32,938 nt of DNA from Hungatella sp. (GCA_022796015.1 JAAWHU010000040.1:1-32938), one strand, 5' to 3'; positions 16,206 to 25,061 are shown, counted from the first letter of the stretch. Made by a program: numbers and translations. The notes: a model not told the origin generated them from the letters alone.

Positions 16206-17537
16206 TTACTCTCCCTTCTCTCTTGGCAGCACCAAATTCAATATAATAGCCGTAATCGTAGCCAGCACCACCGGAGACTTTCCAAAAATCGTAGTCACCC
16301 ACGCCGGGAAGCTGGCCAGGGCCGCATTGGCCTGAGTGATTCCCATTCCCAAAGCAACTGCCAATCCTACAATGGTAGTATTGCGGAAATTCATAGGCGC
16401 TGCCGTAATCAGCTTCACTCCCGTCATGGCGATGGATGCAAATACAGACACCGTGGCCCCGCCCAGGACACAGTTTGGAATGGTAAGAAGCACCGAGGAA
16501 AACTTAGGGATAAGGCCTGCCACCAGCAGAATCCCTGCTGCCAGTCCAAATACCCGCTTCGCTACCACTTTGGTTGAGGACACGATTCCCACGTTCTGGC
16601 TGAAGGTGGCAGTGGGAAGTCCCCCAAACAGGGCGCTGATCATATTACAGCATCCGTAAGCCACGATTCCCCCGTTGAGCTCTTCATCTGTAGGCATTCT
16701 GTCCATGCCTCCCGTAGTGGTGGCCGTAAAATCTCCGATGGCCTGGATGGAGTTGATGGCAAACAAAATACCGATAGCCACACAGGAAGAAGGTTCAAAC
16801 ACAATCCCAAAATGCAGAGGCTTGGGAAGCTGGAACAAAGACGCACCTGAGACAGCCGAGAAATCAACCAGCCCCATACACAAGGCCACCACATATCCCG
16901 CGGCGATTCCTATTAATATAGAAGAAAGCTTCCAGATGCCCTTTCCGTAATGATTGAGCCCTGTAACGATAATCAGAGTAATCAATGCCACCATCCAGTT
17001 CTGCCAGGAACCATACTGGGGGCTTCCCACACCTCCTGCCATATAGTTGATGGCCGTAGGGTACAGGGAAAGTCCGATGGCAAATACTACGGTTCCCGTA
17101 ATCAGCGGCGGGAAAAACTTTCTGATCTCCTTAATGAAGATTCCCACGATAACCGCCACCAATCCGCCTACCATCTGGGCTCCCAGAATCGTGCCCACTC
17201 CGAAGTCCCCTGCAATAGCCTGCATGGTGGGAACATAGGCAAAGCTGATTCCCATAATCACGGGAAGGCCGGAGCCGATTCTCAGCTTCCCCTTCTGAAA
17301 GGGATACAGCTGTACCAAGGTAGTGAGAGCCGACAGCACCAGGGCCGCCTGGATCAATATTACCGAGTCTTTATCAGAAAGTCCTCCTACTCCCGCCACA
17401 ATAATTGCCGGGGTTACACACCCCACAATCATGGCTACCACATGCTGCAGCGCCAAGGGAAATGCCTGCCCTAAAGTCGGCTTTCCATATAAATCAAATA
17501 GCAGGGCTGATGTATTGTCCTTTGCTCCTCTGCTCAT
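16206..17537 (-). CDS. NCS2-family urate/xanthine permease
   Basis: 443-residue polytopic membrane protein (about 14 hydrophobic segments) of the nucleobase-cation symporter-2 family. Diagnostic residues are Gln31-His32 in TM1 (ALQHVVAM), the TM8 stretch SSCVAIGILFAINSIQAIGD with the acidic substrate-site residue, and TFSQNVGIVSSTKVV, which fits the family signature QN-x-G-x4-T-K/R. The lysine at its end is compatible with the xanthine/urate subgroup rather than uracil carriers. It heads the leftward operon with ssnA, ygfK and hydA, so it probably imports the locus substrate, urate or xanthine. An AGGAGG ribosome site lies 12 bases before the ATG. The 127-base leader contains a hairpin. Specificity between urate and xanthine is not decided by what I can see. 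Confidence 0.9.
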   Translation of the reverse strand: MSRGAKDNTSALLFDLYGKPTLGQAFPLALQHVVAMIVGCVTPAIIVAGVGGLSDKDSVILIQAALVLSALTTLVQLYPFQKGKLRIGSGLPVIMGISFAYVPTMQAIAGDFGVGTILGAQMVGGLVAVIVGIFIKEIRKFFPPLITGTVVFAIGLSLYPTAINYMAGGVGSPQYGSWQNWMVALITLIIVTGLNHYGKGIWKLSSILIGIAAGYVVALCMGLVDFSAVSGASLFQLPKPLHFGIVFEPSSCVAIGILFAINSIQAIGDFTATTTGGMDRMPTDEELNGGIVAYGCCNMISALFGGLPTATFSQNVGIVSSTKVVAKRVFGLAAGILLVAGLIPKFSSVLLTIPNCVLGGATVSVFASIAMTGVKLITAAPMNFRNTTIVGLAVALGMGITQANAALASFPAWVTTIFGKSPVVLATITAIILNLVLPREKGE

Positions 17538-17569
17538 TTTATATGTTTCCTCCTATTTTTTAATGGTTG

Positions 17570-17604
17570 GATCCCAGGTTCGTCACCTTTTGGGTCCTGG
17601 TATC
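17570..17604 (-). promoter_or_regulatory. Hairpin in the leader of the purine permease mRNA
   Basis: GATCCCAGG (17570-17578) is the imperfect reverse complement of CCTGGTATC (17596-17604), giving an 8-pair stem with one mismatch around a 17-base loop. It lies about 60-95 bases into the predicted transcript and ~10 bases upstream of the permease ribosome site. No U-tract follows, so it is not an intrinsic terminator. It does not match the purine riboswitch core that I know. Confidence 0.4.
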
Positions 17605-17670
17605 GATTTCATTTAGGGAGACACTTCAATATTTTGGGAATTTTAGACAAATCTGCTTCCCATTGCTTCT

Positions 17671-17699
17671 ATATTATCATGATTTTTACTGCAATGCAA
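17671..17699 (-). promoter_or_regulatory. Promoter of the permease-ssnA-ygfK-hydA operon
   Basis: Read on the minus strand: -35 TTGCAT (17694-17699), a 17-base spacer and -10 TAATAT (17671-17676). Transcription should start near 17664, giving a leader of about 127 bases. Confidence 0.6.
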
Positions 17700-17707
17700 G
17701 TTATTTT

Positions 17708-17740
17708 AATAATTTTTTATTGTAATAAAAATTTTTTATT
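17708..17740. promoter_or_regulatory. AT-rich palindrome pair between divergent promoters
   Basis: AATAATTTTTTATT at 17708-17721 is a perfect dyad (AATAA-TTTT-TTATT) and is identical to 9660-9673 in front of the xanthine dehydrogenase. A second related copy, AAATTTTTTATT, lies at 17729-17740. Both fall in the 47-base space between the two -35 boxes, where a shared activator or repressor would bind. The AT-rich composition lowers certainty. Confidence 0.4.
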
Positions 17741-17746
17741 TTCTTA

Positions 17747-17774
17747 TTGATTTTTGGAAATTACTTGCTATAAT
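17747..17774 (+). promoter_or_regulatory. Promoter of the ygeX-ygeY-ygeW-arcC operon
   Basis: TTGATT (17747-17752), a 16-base spacer and a perfect TATAAT (17769-17774). Start of transcription is expected near 17781, giving a ~55-base leader that ends in AAGGAGG before the ygeX ATG. Confidence 0.7.
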
Positions 17775-17835
17775 GGGATTAGGGAGACAACAAAATAACC
17801 AAAAGCCACACACAACCTAAAAGGAGGATGGTAAC

Positions 17836-19080
17836 ATGTGTAACATACCAGAGGCCCATATCAAATGGACTCTCAACAACATTCCAAAAAGCGATGACAG
17901 GCAGATTCACTACATGTCTGTTGAGGAAATGAAAAAAGCCAGCAATTTTCACAAAAGCTTTCCTCAATATGATGTGACCCCTTTAACCCGCCTGTCTGAC
18001 TTGGCAGAATACTTAGGACTGAAACGTCTCTATGTAAAAGATGAATCCTATCGTTTCGGCCTCAATGCATTTAAGGTGCTGGGCGGTTCTTATGCCATTG
18101 CAAGGCATATTGCCAAAGAGCTGGGACGGGACGTGAGCCAGGTCCCCTACAGTGTCCTCACCTCCAAAGAACTGCGGGAGCAGTTCGGTCAGGCCACCTT
18201 CTTTACTGCCACAGACGGCAACCACGGCCGCGGGGTGGCTTGGGCTGCCAACAAGCTTGGTCAGAAGTGTGTAGTGAGAATGCCCAAGGGAACCACTCAG
18301 ACTCGTCTCAACAACATTGCCAAGGAACATGCCACTGTCACCATCGAGGATATGAACTACGACGACTGCGTCCGCCTGGCAGCAAAAGAAGCCGCCGAGA
18401 CCGAGCGGGGCATTATGGTTCAGGACACGGCATGGGAGGGCTACGAGGAGATTCCCACCTGGATTATGCAGGGCTATGGAACCCTTGCCATGGAAGCAGA
18501 CGAACAGTTATCCTCCGACGGAAGCCGGCCCACCCATATCTTGATCCAGGCAGGGGTTGGTTCCCTTGCCGGTGCGGTAATTGGTTATTTTGCAAATCGT
18601 TTTAAAGACAATCCGCCTGTTATGGTGGTTGTGGAGGCGGGAGCTGCAGACTGTCTTTACCGCTCCGCCATGCAGGCTGACGGAAGCCGCGTCAATGTTA
18701 CCGGCGACATGCTTACCATTATGGCCGGCCTTGCCTGCGGGGAAGCCAACACCGTATCCTGGGATATCTTAAGGAATCACGCAGATGCATTTGTTTCCTG
18801 CCCCGACTGGGTAAGTGCCAACGGAACACGGATCTACGGAGCGCCTCTGGGCAGTGACAAGCGGGTGATCTCCGGGGAATCAGGGTCTGTCACCCTTGGT
18901 CTGGTTCACGCCTTGATGACCAATCCTGAGTATGAAGAGCTGAAGCATGCACTGAAGCTGGATGAAAATTCCCAGGTGCTTTTGGTATCCTCTGAGGGCG
19001 ATACGGACCCGGACCGGTATCGTGAGATTGCCTGGGAAGGATTGTGCGGGACTCAGAAAAGGCCTTTTGCAGATTTATAA
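17836..19080 (+). CDS. ygeX: 2,3-diaminopropionate ammonia-lyase YgeX
   Basis: 414-residue fold-type II PLP enzyme that converts 2,3-diaminopropionate to pyruvate and two ammonia. Lys80 in YRFGLNAFKVLGGSYA is the Schiff-base lysine (Lys77 in E. coli by my recollection), and Asp127 in ATDGNHGRGVAW matches the aspartate used for the D-isomer. The phosphate-binding loop is IQAGVGSLAGAVIGYF and SGESGSVTLGLV lies near the C-terminus. An AAGGAGGATGGTAAC ribosome site precedes the ATG. It leads the rightward operon and probably performs the terminal carbon-releasing step of purine ring degradation, giving pyruvate for fermentation. It is intact and of normal length. Confidence 0.95.
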   Translation: MCNIPEAHIKWTLNNIPKSDDRQIHYMSVEEMKKASNFHKSFPQYDVTPLTRLSDLAEYLGLKRLYVKDESYRFGLNAFKVLGGSYAIARHIAKELGRDVSQVPYSVLTSKELREQFGQATFFTATDGNHGRGVAWAANKLGQKCVVRMPKGTTQTRLNNIAKEHATVTIEDMNYDDCVRLAAKEAAETERGIMVQDTAWEGYEEIPTWIMQGYGTLAMEADEQLSSDGSRPTHILIQAGVGSLAGAVIGYFANRFKDNPPVMVVVEAGAADCLYRSAMQADGSRVNVTGDMLTIMAGLACGEANTVSWDILRNHADAFVSCPDWVSANGTRIYGAPLGSDKRVISGESGSVTLGLVHALMTNPEYEELKHALKLDENSQVLLVSSEGDTDPDRYREIAWEGLCGTQKRPFADL

Positions 19081-19104
19081 AATGATATTGTGAAAAAGGA
19101 GAGA

Positions 19105-20424
19105 ATGATGATGTTGGATTTTGAGAAGATTAAGGAGGCTGCCCAGGGATACGGGGCGGATATGAATGCTTTTTTGAGAGCTATTGTAAGGAATCCGGGG
19201 GAGAGCTGTGATGAGAAGGCTCACATCGAGACCATTGCCGCCGAGATGAGGAAGGTGGGGTTTGATGAGGTTCAGATCGATCCTCAGGGTAATGTAATCG
19301 GATATATGGGTAATGGCGACCGGATTATTGCTTATGATGCCCATATTGATACTGTAGGAATCGGAAATATTGAGAACTGGAATTTTGACCCCTATGAGGG
19401 CTATGAGAATGAGACCGAGATCGGCGGACGCGGCGTGTCTGACCAGTGCGGGGGCATCGTGTCCTCCGTATACGGGGCCAAGATTATGAAGGATCTGAAC
19501 CTGATTCCGGAAGGATGTAAGATCATGGTTGTGGGAAGTGTCCAGGAGGAGGACTGTGACGGCCTCTGCTGGCAGTATATTATTAATGAAGACAAGGTGA
19601 GACCGGAATTTGTGGTGTCCACGGAGCCTACGGACGGCGGCATCTACCGGGGACAGAGAGGGCGTATGGAGATCCGGGTGGATGTAAGAGGCGTGTCCTG
19701 CCACGGCTCCGCACCGGAGCGGGGAGACAACGCCATCTACAAAATGGCAGATATTCTTCAGGATATCAGGGCCCTCAATGAAAATGACGCGGAAGAGGGA
19801 ACAGAGATTAAGGGCCTTGTAAAAATGCTTGATCCCAAATACAACAAGGACTGGGAAGAAGCTCGTTTCCTTGGAAGGGGTACCGTTACTACCTCCCAGA
19901 TCTTCTATACTTCTCCCAGCCGCTGCGCCGTGGCCGACTCCTGTTCCGTATCCCTGGACCGCCGCATGACCTTCGGCGAGACATGGGAGAGCTGCTTAGA
20001 TGAGATCCGCGCCCTTCCCAGCGTAAAGAAGTACGGAGATGATGTAAAGGTGTCCATGTACAACTATGACCGGCCTTCCTATACAGGATGTGTCTATGAG
20101 ATCGAGTGCTATTTCCCCACATGGGCCATTCCTAAGGATCACAAGGTGACTAAGGCCTTGGAGGATGCCTACACCGGCCTTTACGGAGACAAGCGCATCG
20201 GAGCTGCCGAGACTCTGGCTATGCGTCAGGCCCGCCCTCTCACCGACAAATGGACCTTCTCCACCAACGGCGTGTCCATTATGGGAAGAAACGGCATTCC
20301 CTGTATCGGCTTCGGCCCCGGTGCAGAGGCACAGGCCCATGCCCCCAACGAGAAGACCTGGAAACAGGATCTGGTTACCTGCGCCGCCGTATATGCAGCA
20401 CTTCCGTCCAAATACTTTGAATAA
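19105..20424 (+). CDS. ygeY: YgeY-family putative selenium metabolism metallohydrolase
   Basis: About 439 residues of the M20/ArgE-DapE metallopeptidase-deacylase family. Metal and catalytic residues are evident: [35 protein letters not shown] (catalytic Glu-Glu), [16 protein letters not shown] and, at the end, HAPNEKTW. Compared with the E. coli protein as I remember it, there are extra residues around [14 protein letters not shown] and [13 protein letters not shown]. Three ATGs in a row (19105, 19108, 19111) follow AAAGGAGAG; a GTG at 19090 would put the ribosome site inside the gene, so I reject it. Between ygeX and ygeW, it probably hydrolyses an amide or ureido bond to yield diaminopropionate or its carbamoyl derivative. 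The 'selenium' name reflects co-occurrence only. Confidence 0.92.
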   Translation: MMMLDFEKIKEAAQGYGADMNAFLRAIVRNPGESCDEKAHIETIAAEMRKVGFDEVQIDPQGNVIGYMGNGDRIIAYDAHIDTVGIGNIENWNFDPYEGYENETEIGGRGVSDQCGGIVSSVYGAKIMKDLNLIPEGCKIMVVGSVQEEDCDGLCWQYIINEDKVRPEFVVSTEPTDGGIYRGQRGRMEIRVDVRGVSCHGSAPERGDNAIYKMADILQDIRALNENDAEEGTEIKGLVKMLDPKYNKDWEEARFLGRGTVTTSQIFYTSPSRCAVADSCSVSLDRRMTFGETWESCLDEIRALPSVKKYGDDVKVSMYNYDRPSYTGCVYEIECYFPTWAIPKDHKVTKALEDAYTGLYGDKRIGAAETLAMRQARPLTDKWTFSTNGVSIMGRNGIPCIGFGPGAEAQAHAPNEKTWKQDLVTCAAVYAALPSKYFE

Positions 20425-20454
20425 ACATTCCATATAAGAAAGGATTAAAAAATT

Positions 20455-21648
20455 ATGAAAACTTTACAGGATTACATTGACAAGTTAAACAAATTAAATT
20501 TCAAGGACATGTACAACGGAGATTTCTTCCTTACCTGGGAGAAGACCGATGAGGAATTGGAGGCAGTATTCACCGTTGCCGACGCCCTCCGCTATATGAG
20601 GGAGAACAACATTTCCACAAAGGTATTTGAAAGCGGACTTGGCATCTCCTTATTCCGTGACAATTCAACGAGAACCCGGTTCTCCTTTGCCTCCGCTTGC
20701 AACCTGCTGGGCTTAGAGGTTCAGGATCTGGATGAGGGCAAATCTCAGGTAGCTCACGGCGAGACTGTCCGGGAGACTGCCAATATGATCTCCTTCATGG
20801 CTGACGTAATCGGGATCCGCGACGACATGTACATAGGAAAGGGCAACAAATATATGCACGAGGTCGTTGACGCTGTGACCCAGGGCAACAAGGATGGGAT
20901 TCTGGAGCAGAAGCCTACCTTAGTAAACCTTCAGTGCGATATTGACCACCCCACACAGGCCATGGCTGACATGCTTCACATTATTCATGAATTCGGCGGC
21001 GTGGAGAACTTAAAGGGCAAAAAGCTGGCCATGACCTGGGCATACTCTCCTTCTTACGGAAAGCCTCTGTCTGTTCCCCAGGGTATTATCGGACTTATGA
21101 CACGCTTCGGCATGGACGTGGTTCTGGCACATCCCGAAGGCTATGAAGTATTCCCGGAGGTTGAGGAAGTAGCTGCTGCCAATGCGAAAAAATCAGGCGG
21201 CACCTTTACCAAGACAAACAACATGGCTGAGGCATTCAAGGATGCGGATATCGTATATCCGAAGAGCTGGGCTCCCTTTGCAGCCATGGAAAAACGTACC
21301 GAGCTCTACGGCAACGGCGACACAGAAGGCATTAAGGCCCTGGAAAAGGAACTGCTGGCACAGAATGCACAGCACAAGGACTGGGCCTGCACGGAAGAGC
21401 TTATGGCCACTACCAAGGATGGAAAAGCCCTCTATATGCACTGCCTGCCGGCTGACATCTCTGGCGTGAGCTGCAAGGAAGGCGAAGTGGATGCCACTGT
21501 ATTTGACCGCTACCGTGATCCCCTGTACAAGGAGGCCAGCTTTAAGCCCTATATTATTGCCGCTATGATCTTCCTTGCTAAGTTTGCTGATCCGGCGGAT
21601 GTGCTTAAAAAATTGGAGGAAAAGGGGACTCCAAGGGTTTTTAAATAA
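20455..21648 (+). CDS. ygeW: Knotted carbamoyltransferase YgeW
   Basis: 397-residue member of the aspartate/ornithine carbamoyltransferase superfamily. Carbamoyl-phosphate binding is shown by DNSTRTRFSF (STRTR at 71-75), CDIDHPTQAMADM and MHCLPADI. Length is above that of normal OTCases (~330), as expected for the YgeW branch, whose acceptor is not ornithine. An AAAGGAT ribosome site precedes the ATG. Being directly upstream of carbamate kinase, it most likely runs in the phosphorolytic direction, releasing carbamoyl phosphate from a carbamoylated purine-derived intermediate. The true acceptor is not recognisable from the sequence alone. Confidence 0.94.
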   Translation: MKTLQDYIDKLNKLNFKDMYNGDFFLTWEKTDEELEAVFTVADALRYMRENNISTKVFESGLGISLFRDNSTRTRFSFASACNLLGLEVQDLDEGKSQVAHGETVRETANMISFMADVIGIRDDMYIGKGNKYMHEVVDAVTQGNKDGILEQKPTLVNLQCDIDHPTQAMADMLHIIHEFGGVENLKGKKLAMTWAYSPSYGKPLSVPQGIIGLMTRFGMDVVLAHPEGYEVFPEVEEVAAANAKKSGGTFTKTNNMAEAFKDADIVYPKSWAPFAAMEKRTELYGNGDTEGIKALEKELLAQNAQHKDWACTEELMATTKDGKALYMHCLPADISGVSCKEGEVDATVFDRYRDPLYKEASFKPYIIAAMIFLAKFADPADVLKKLEEKGTPRVFK

Positions 21649-21665
21649 AAAGAAAGGACTATGGT

Positions 21666-22610
21666 ATGTCTAAGAAAAAAAGGATTGTCATTGCCCTTGG
21701 GGGGAATGCTTTAGGAAATACTTTGCCGGAGCAGATGAAGGCCGTTAAGATTACGGCCAAGGCCATTGTGGATTTGATTGAGGAGGGCTGTGAGGTTGTG
21801 GTGGCTCATGGGAACGGGCCTCAGGTAGGTATGGTGAACAACGCCATGATCGCTCTGACCCATGAGGATGCACAGCAGCCTAATACGCCTCTGTCCGTGT
21901 GCGTAGCTATGAGCCAGGCTTATATTGGGTATGATCTGCAGAACGCCCTGAGGGAGGAGATGCTGAACCGGGGAATTGAGAATATTCCTGTGGCTACCAT
22001 GATTACCCAGGTACGGGTGGATCCGGAGGATCCGGCTTTTGCCTCTCCTTCTAAGCCCATTGGGAAGTTTGTCAGTGAGAGTCAGGCAAAAATCATGGAA
22101 GAAAAGTTCAACTATATTATGAAAGAGGATTCGGGAAGAGGGTATCGGCGAGTGGTGGCTTCTCCTAAGCCTGTGGAGATTATTGAGATCGGTACCATCC
22201 GGACTATGGTGGAATCCGGGGATCTGGTGATCGCATGCGGCGGCGGCGGGATTCCTGTGATTCGCCAGGGCAATCATCTCAAGGGGGCAAGTGCCGTTAT
22301 CGATAAGGATTTTGCCAGCTGTCTCCTTGCCAAGGAACTGGATGCGGACTTTCTGATTATTCTCACTGCCGTGGAACAGGTGGCCTTAAACTTCGGGAAG
22401 CCGGAGGAAACATGGCTTTCCGATGTGTCTGTGAAGGAAGCAAAGGAATATATCAAGGAAGGACATTTCGCGCCTGGCTCCATGCTGCCTAAGGTACAGG
22501 CGGCTGTGGACTTTGCGGCTTCCAAGCCGGGGCGCACCGCGCTTATCACCCTGCTGGAAAAATCGAGAGACGCCATTCAGGGGAAAACGGGAACTATGTT
22601 TCACCTGTAA
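21666..22610 (+). CDS. arcC: Carbamate kinase
   Basis: 314 residues with full carbamate-kinase landmarks: RIVIALGGNALGN at the N-terminus, VVVAHGNGPQVGMVNNAM, ACGGGGIPVI, DKDFASCLLAKEL and GSMLPKVQAAVDF. Transfers phosphate from carbamoyl phosphate to ADP, giving ATP plus carbamate that breaks down to ammonia and CO2. It lies 17 bases after ygeW with an AAAGGACT ribosome site and closes the rightward operon; substrate-level ATP from this step is the energy gain of the pathway. E. coli carries the same pairing (yqeA). No key residue seems missing. Confidence 0.96.
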   Translation: MSKKKRIVIALGGNALGNTLPEQMKAVKITAKAIVDLIEEGCEVVVAHGNGPQVGMVNNAMIALTHEDAQQPNTPLSVCVAMSQAYIGYDLQNALREEMLNRGIENIPVATMITQVRVDPEDPAFASPSKPIGKFVSESQAKIMEEKFNYIMKEDSGRGYRRVVASPKPVEIIEIGTIRTMVESGDLVIACGGGGIPVIRQGNHLKGASAVIDKDFASCLLAKELDADFLIILTAVEQVALNFGKPEETWLSDVSVKEAKEYIKEGHFAPGSMLPKVQAAVDFAASKPGRTALITLLEKSRDAIQGKTGTMFHL

Positions 22611-22923
22611 GAGTCATAAATACCAGGCAGTCCTTATCACAATGATCCCTGCCGTCTGCCGACTATTCCATCGGCGGCAGACGGCAGGGGGCTATACAAA
22701 AACCATCAAATTTCATAGCTTTAAATTTTACTTAATCATACAGGACAGATTCTATACCAGCCCGTTTCTGTCAATTATATTCTTTTTTTAACTGCCCGAT
22801 AATTCTCTAAATACTTTTTAAAGACGGAAATTTTTTCCGGTGGACACAGCGGAAAGATTTGAGAATTGGTCAGAAAGCGTCTGTACTTTAGTGCGAACGC
22901 CTGTGTACAAACGGACAGCACCT
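22611..22923. other. Convergent intergenic region with one strong hairpin
   Basis: 313 bases between the ends of arcC (+) and the permease gene (-). The first 80 bases carry the 15-bp hairpin listed separately. The rest is AT-rich, with a T7 run near 22784 preceded by a weak GACAGA/TCTGTC stem, and a short CGGAAA/TTTCCG dyad near 22827. I see no gene or promoter here with confidence. Confidence 0.6.
22647..22689 (+). terminator. Perfect 15-bp hairpin after arcC, no U-tract
   Basis: CCCTGCCGTCTGCCG (22647-22661) and its exact reverse complement (22675-22689) enclose a 13-base loop, starting 36 bases after the arcC stop. Its position suggests a transcript-end element, but no T-run follows on either strand. 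It may therefore work as a 3' stabilising stem or a Rho-assisted end rather than a classical intrinsic terminator. Confidence 0.55.
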
Positions 22924-24183
22924 TCACAGTATATTATAGATTCCTATAAGAGAAAACCCTACGCTGATCAGCACACATACCACGGATGTAATAAAAAGCC
23001 TTACAAACAGCTTATTGGTATCCTGCTCTCCCTTTCCCTGGCTGAATATGGCATATTGTGCCATAACACCGGCTCCTCCTGTGGAAGCCGGGCTGAACGC
23101 TGCCAGAAATGAAGTCATGGTAATACTGGACACCAGAGGCCCGTAACCGGCCCCCGGAAACTGCTGCAGGATTCCGGGAACTGTGGGAATGAGCGCCGGC
23201 ATAACCACTCCTGTGGTGGAACTGAACCAAGACATAATTCCCGATGCCAGGGCCATAATGGGGCGGGCCGTCACACCCGACATCACCGATGTAAGCCCTG
23301 CCACCAGAAGGTCGATTCCCCCAAGAGCCTTTACTACAGCCATAAGCATATTAACGCCGCATACTAAGATGAAGGTTCCCCACGGCATGATTTTAATAGC
23401 ATCCTTATCCTTTGCCACTCCCAGAATGCAGAGAATCATTCCCGCTAAGGGTGCAGCCAGACCAATATTTACATTGAATACAAATACCACCAACACCACT
23501 GCACCCATGGCTGCCAAAGTCATCTTCTGATTTCTATCGAAACCGGGGATATCTGATAACAGCTCCAGATTCTTTGCCTCCGGCTTGTAAAGCTTGTATA
23601 GGAAATAAATACCAAGGGTAATGATAATCCATACGATGAAGCATTCACCAAACAATTCCCATGAATACTGCCCTGCAAATTCTGTTTCGCCCATAAGGCC
23701 TGCCGCAATAATCCCTCCGTTGGAAATAGGAGACATACATCCCATATTACAGGCTAAGGTAATAATCAATCCCATGGCAATGACATCAATTCCAAGCTCT
23801 GCCGCCAAGGCAATCCCTAGAGGAAGAAGAATGGCAAAGGTAGGAATGTTTCCGCATCCGGCCGCACTGAGTATAAAGGTCAGAAGAGCAATGATCAAAG
23901 GGATGCACCACAGCTGCCGGCCGGTGAGCTTCATCATCTTCTTAGCCAGAAGATCCATGGTTTTGTTATTGACCGCCATGCTGAACAGAAAGGCAGGCCC
24001 GACTAAGGAGATAAACAGGCTGGTGCTGAAATTGGATATCACCGTCTTGTCCGGGATTCCCCCGATGCGGGCGATAATCAAGGCCATTCCCATAGCCAGA
24101 AATCCCATATTCACCTTTTTCCAGAAACCCAGTACCAGCACCGCGATTAAAAACAGTAATGACAATAAGGCCAAATTATCCAT
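22924..24183 (-). CDS. MatC-like / SLC13-type di- or tricarboxylate permease
   Basis: 419-residue membrane protein with about 11-12 hydrophobic segments. The first part (LFLIAVLVLGFWKKVNMGFL, DKTVISNFSTSLFISLVG) resembles the dicarboxylate carrier MatC N-terminal domain. SAAGCGNIPTFAILLPLGIAL and SPASTGGAGVMAQYAIFSQG are the paired re-entrant-like repeats of ion-transporter-superfamily permeases. It is the last gene of a leftward unit behind the hydrolase gene (14-base gap) and a PrpF-type isomerase, so its cargo is probably an unsaturated or methyl-branched di/tricarboxylate. A GGAGGAGGAG ribosome site fixes the ATG at 24183. The substrate cannot be named from sequence. Confidence 0.8.
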   Translation of the reverse strand: MDNLALLSLLFLIAVLVLGFWKKVNMGFLAMGMALIIARIGGIPDKTVISNFSTSLFISLVGPAFLFSMAVNNKTMDLLAKKMMKLTGRQLWCIPLIIALLTFILSAAGCGNIPTFAILLPLGIALAAELGIDVIAMGLIITLACNMGCMSPISNGGIIAAGLMGETEFAGQYSWELFGECFIVWIIITLGIYFLYKLYKPEAKNLELLSDIPGFDRNQKMTLAAMGAVVLVVFVFNVNIGLAAPLAGMILCILGVAKDKDAIKIMPWGTFILVCGVNMLMAVVKALGGIDLLVAGLTSVMSGVTARPIMALASGIMSWFSSTTGVVMPALIPTVPGILQQFPGAGYGPLVSSITMTSFLAAFSPASTGGAGVMAQYAIFSQGKGEQDTNKLFVRLFITSVVCVLISVGFSLIGIYNIL

Positions 24184-24197
24184 TTGCTCCTCCTCCT

Positions 24198-25037
24198 TTA
24201 TTTAAGTTTCTCTATTTTCTCCTCAAAATCCAGAATACACCGGTTAAATTTATCTGCTTCCAAAATGGGGAACAGATGATTCCCGCTCTCCGTGAACTCA
24301 TAACAGACTGCCAGGGGAGAATGAACCATACGCCTTACGGCCTCATGGCCCGACTCCCATGCATCATGATAGGACGAATGAGAAACAAATGTTGCCACGG
24401 GAATGGTTCTGTTCTTAAGAGGAGTCATGTTGTCCGTAAAATAGGTGTCCAAGTGATATTCAATGCCGATCCACGGCGGAATCTGAAGCAGGCTTTCCTG
24501 CAGCAGATCTGCATCTTCCGGCTCCAAGGGAGAATTCTCTCTTCCCGTTTTGGCATACTGAACCGGATCCGTAATATAGGGCATCATCCTTTTAAACCAT
24601 CCATCGATGTTATAGCCTCTTGCCTTGTGTTCATTCCATGGCTCATCGCTGAATGCATAAAGAGACGCATCTGCCATGATCATTCCTTTCAGCCGGTATT
24701 CTTGTTCCAGCTCCGCATAGGAAGCCGCCACCGCCCCGCCTAAAGAATGTCCGATTAAGAGTACCTGTTCCAGATTTAAATGATCAATCAATTCTCTCAC
24801 ATCCCGTGCCATGCGTGCCTGCCGGTTTCCCCCTGCCACCTTCATAGAACGGCCATGTCCCCGAAGATCCAGACAGACTACCTTATGATTCTCTGCCAGA
24901 ACAGGAACCGTATGCCGCCACATAGTCAGCGCTTCCCCAAATCCCGGAAGCAATACAATGGGGTCTCCCTCCCCGGTCACCTCATAATAGAGCCACAATC
25001 CATCCGACGTCTGAAAAAAATTTTCCCTCTTTGCCAT
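24198..25037 (-). CDS. Alpha/beta hydrolase
   Basis: 279-residue soluble serine hydrolase. The nucleophile elbow is LIGHSLGGAVAASY, the oxyanion region is VLLPGFGEALTMW, VCLDLRGHGRSM is the usual strand-helix turn, and the late histidine lies in TESGNHLFPI. Overall similarity is to enol-lactonase/haloperoxidase-type carboxylesterases. I set the start at MAKRENFF (25037), which has AAAGGAGGAGC just upstream. The frame runs 32 codons further up into repeat copy B and shares that extension with the selD frame, so the extra residues are not part of the protein. The operon partner PrpF suggests a lactone or ester in a carboxylic acid pathway, but the substrate is unknown. Confidence 0.85.
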   Translation of the reverse strand: MAKRENFFQTSDGLWLYYEVTGEGDPIVLLPGFGEALTMWRHTVPVLAENHKVVCLDLRGHGRSMKVAGGNRQARMARDVRELIDHLNLEQVLLIGHSLGGAVAASYAELEQEYRLKGMIMADASLYAFSDEPWNEHKARGYNIDGWFKRMMPYITDPVQYAKTGRENSPLEPEDADLLQESLLQIPPWIGIEYHLDTYFTDNMTPLKNRTIPVATFVSHSSYHDAWESGHEAVRRMVHSPLAVCYEFTESGNHLFPILEADKFNRCILDFEEKIEKLK

Positions 25038-25061
25038 TTCCGCTCCTCCTTTTATATTTTT

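Noticed and set aside
17538..17835. Purine (guanine/xanthine) riboswitch in front of the permease or ygeX
   Set aside because: I could not find the conserved junction or loop sequences of the purine riboswitch, and the ygeX leader is too short. Only a simple hairpin remains.
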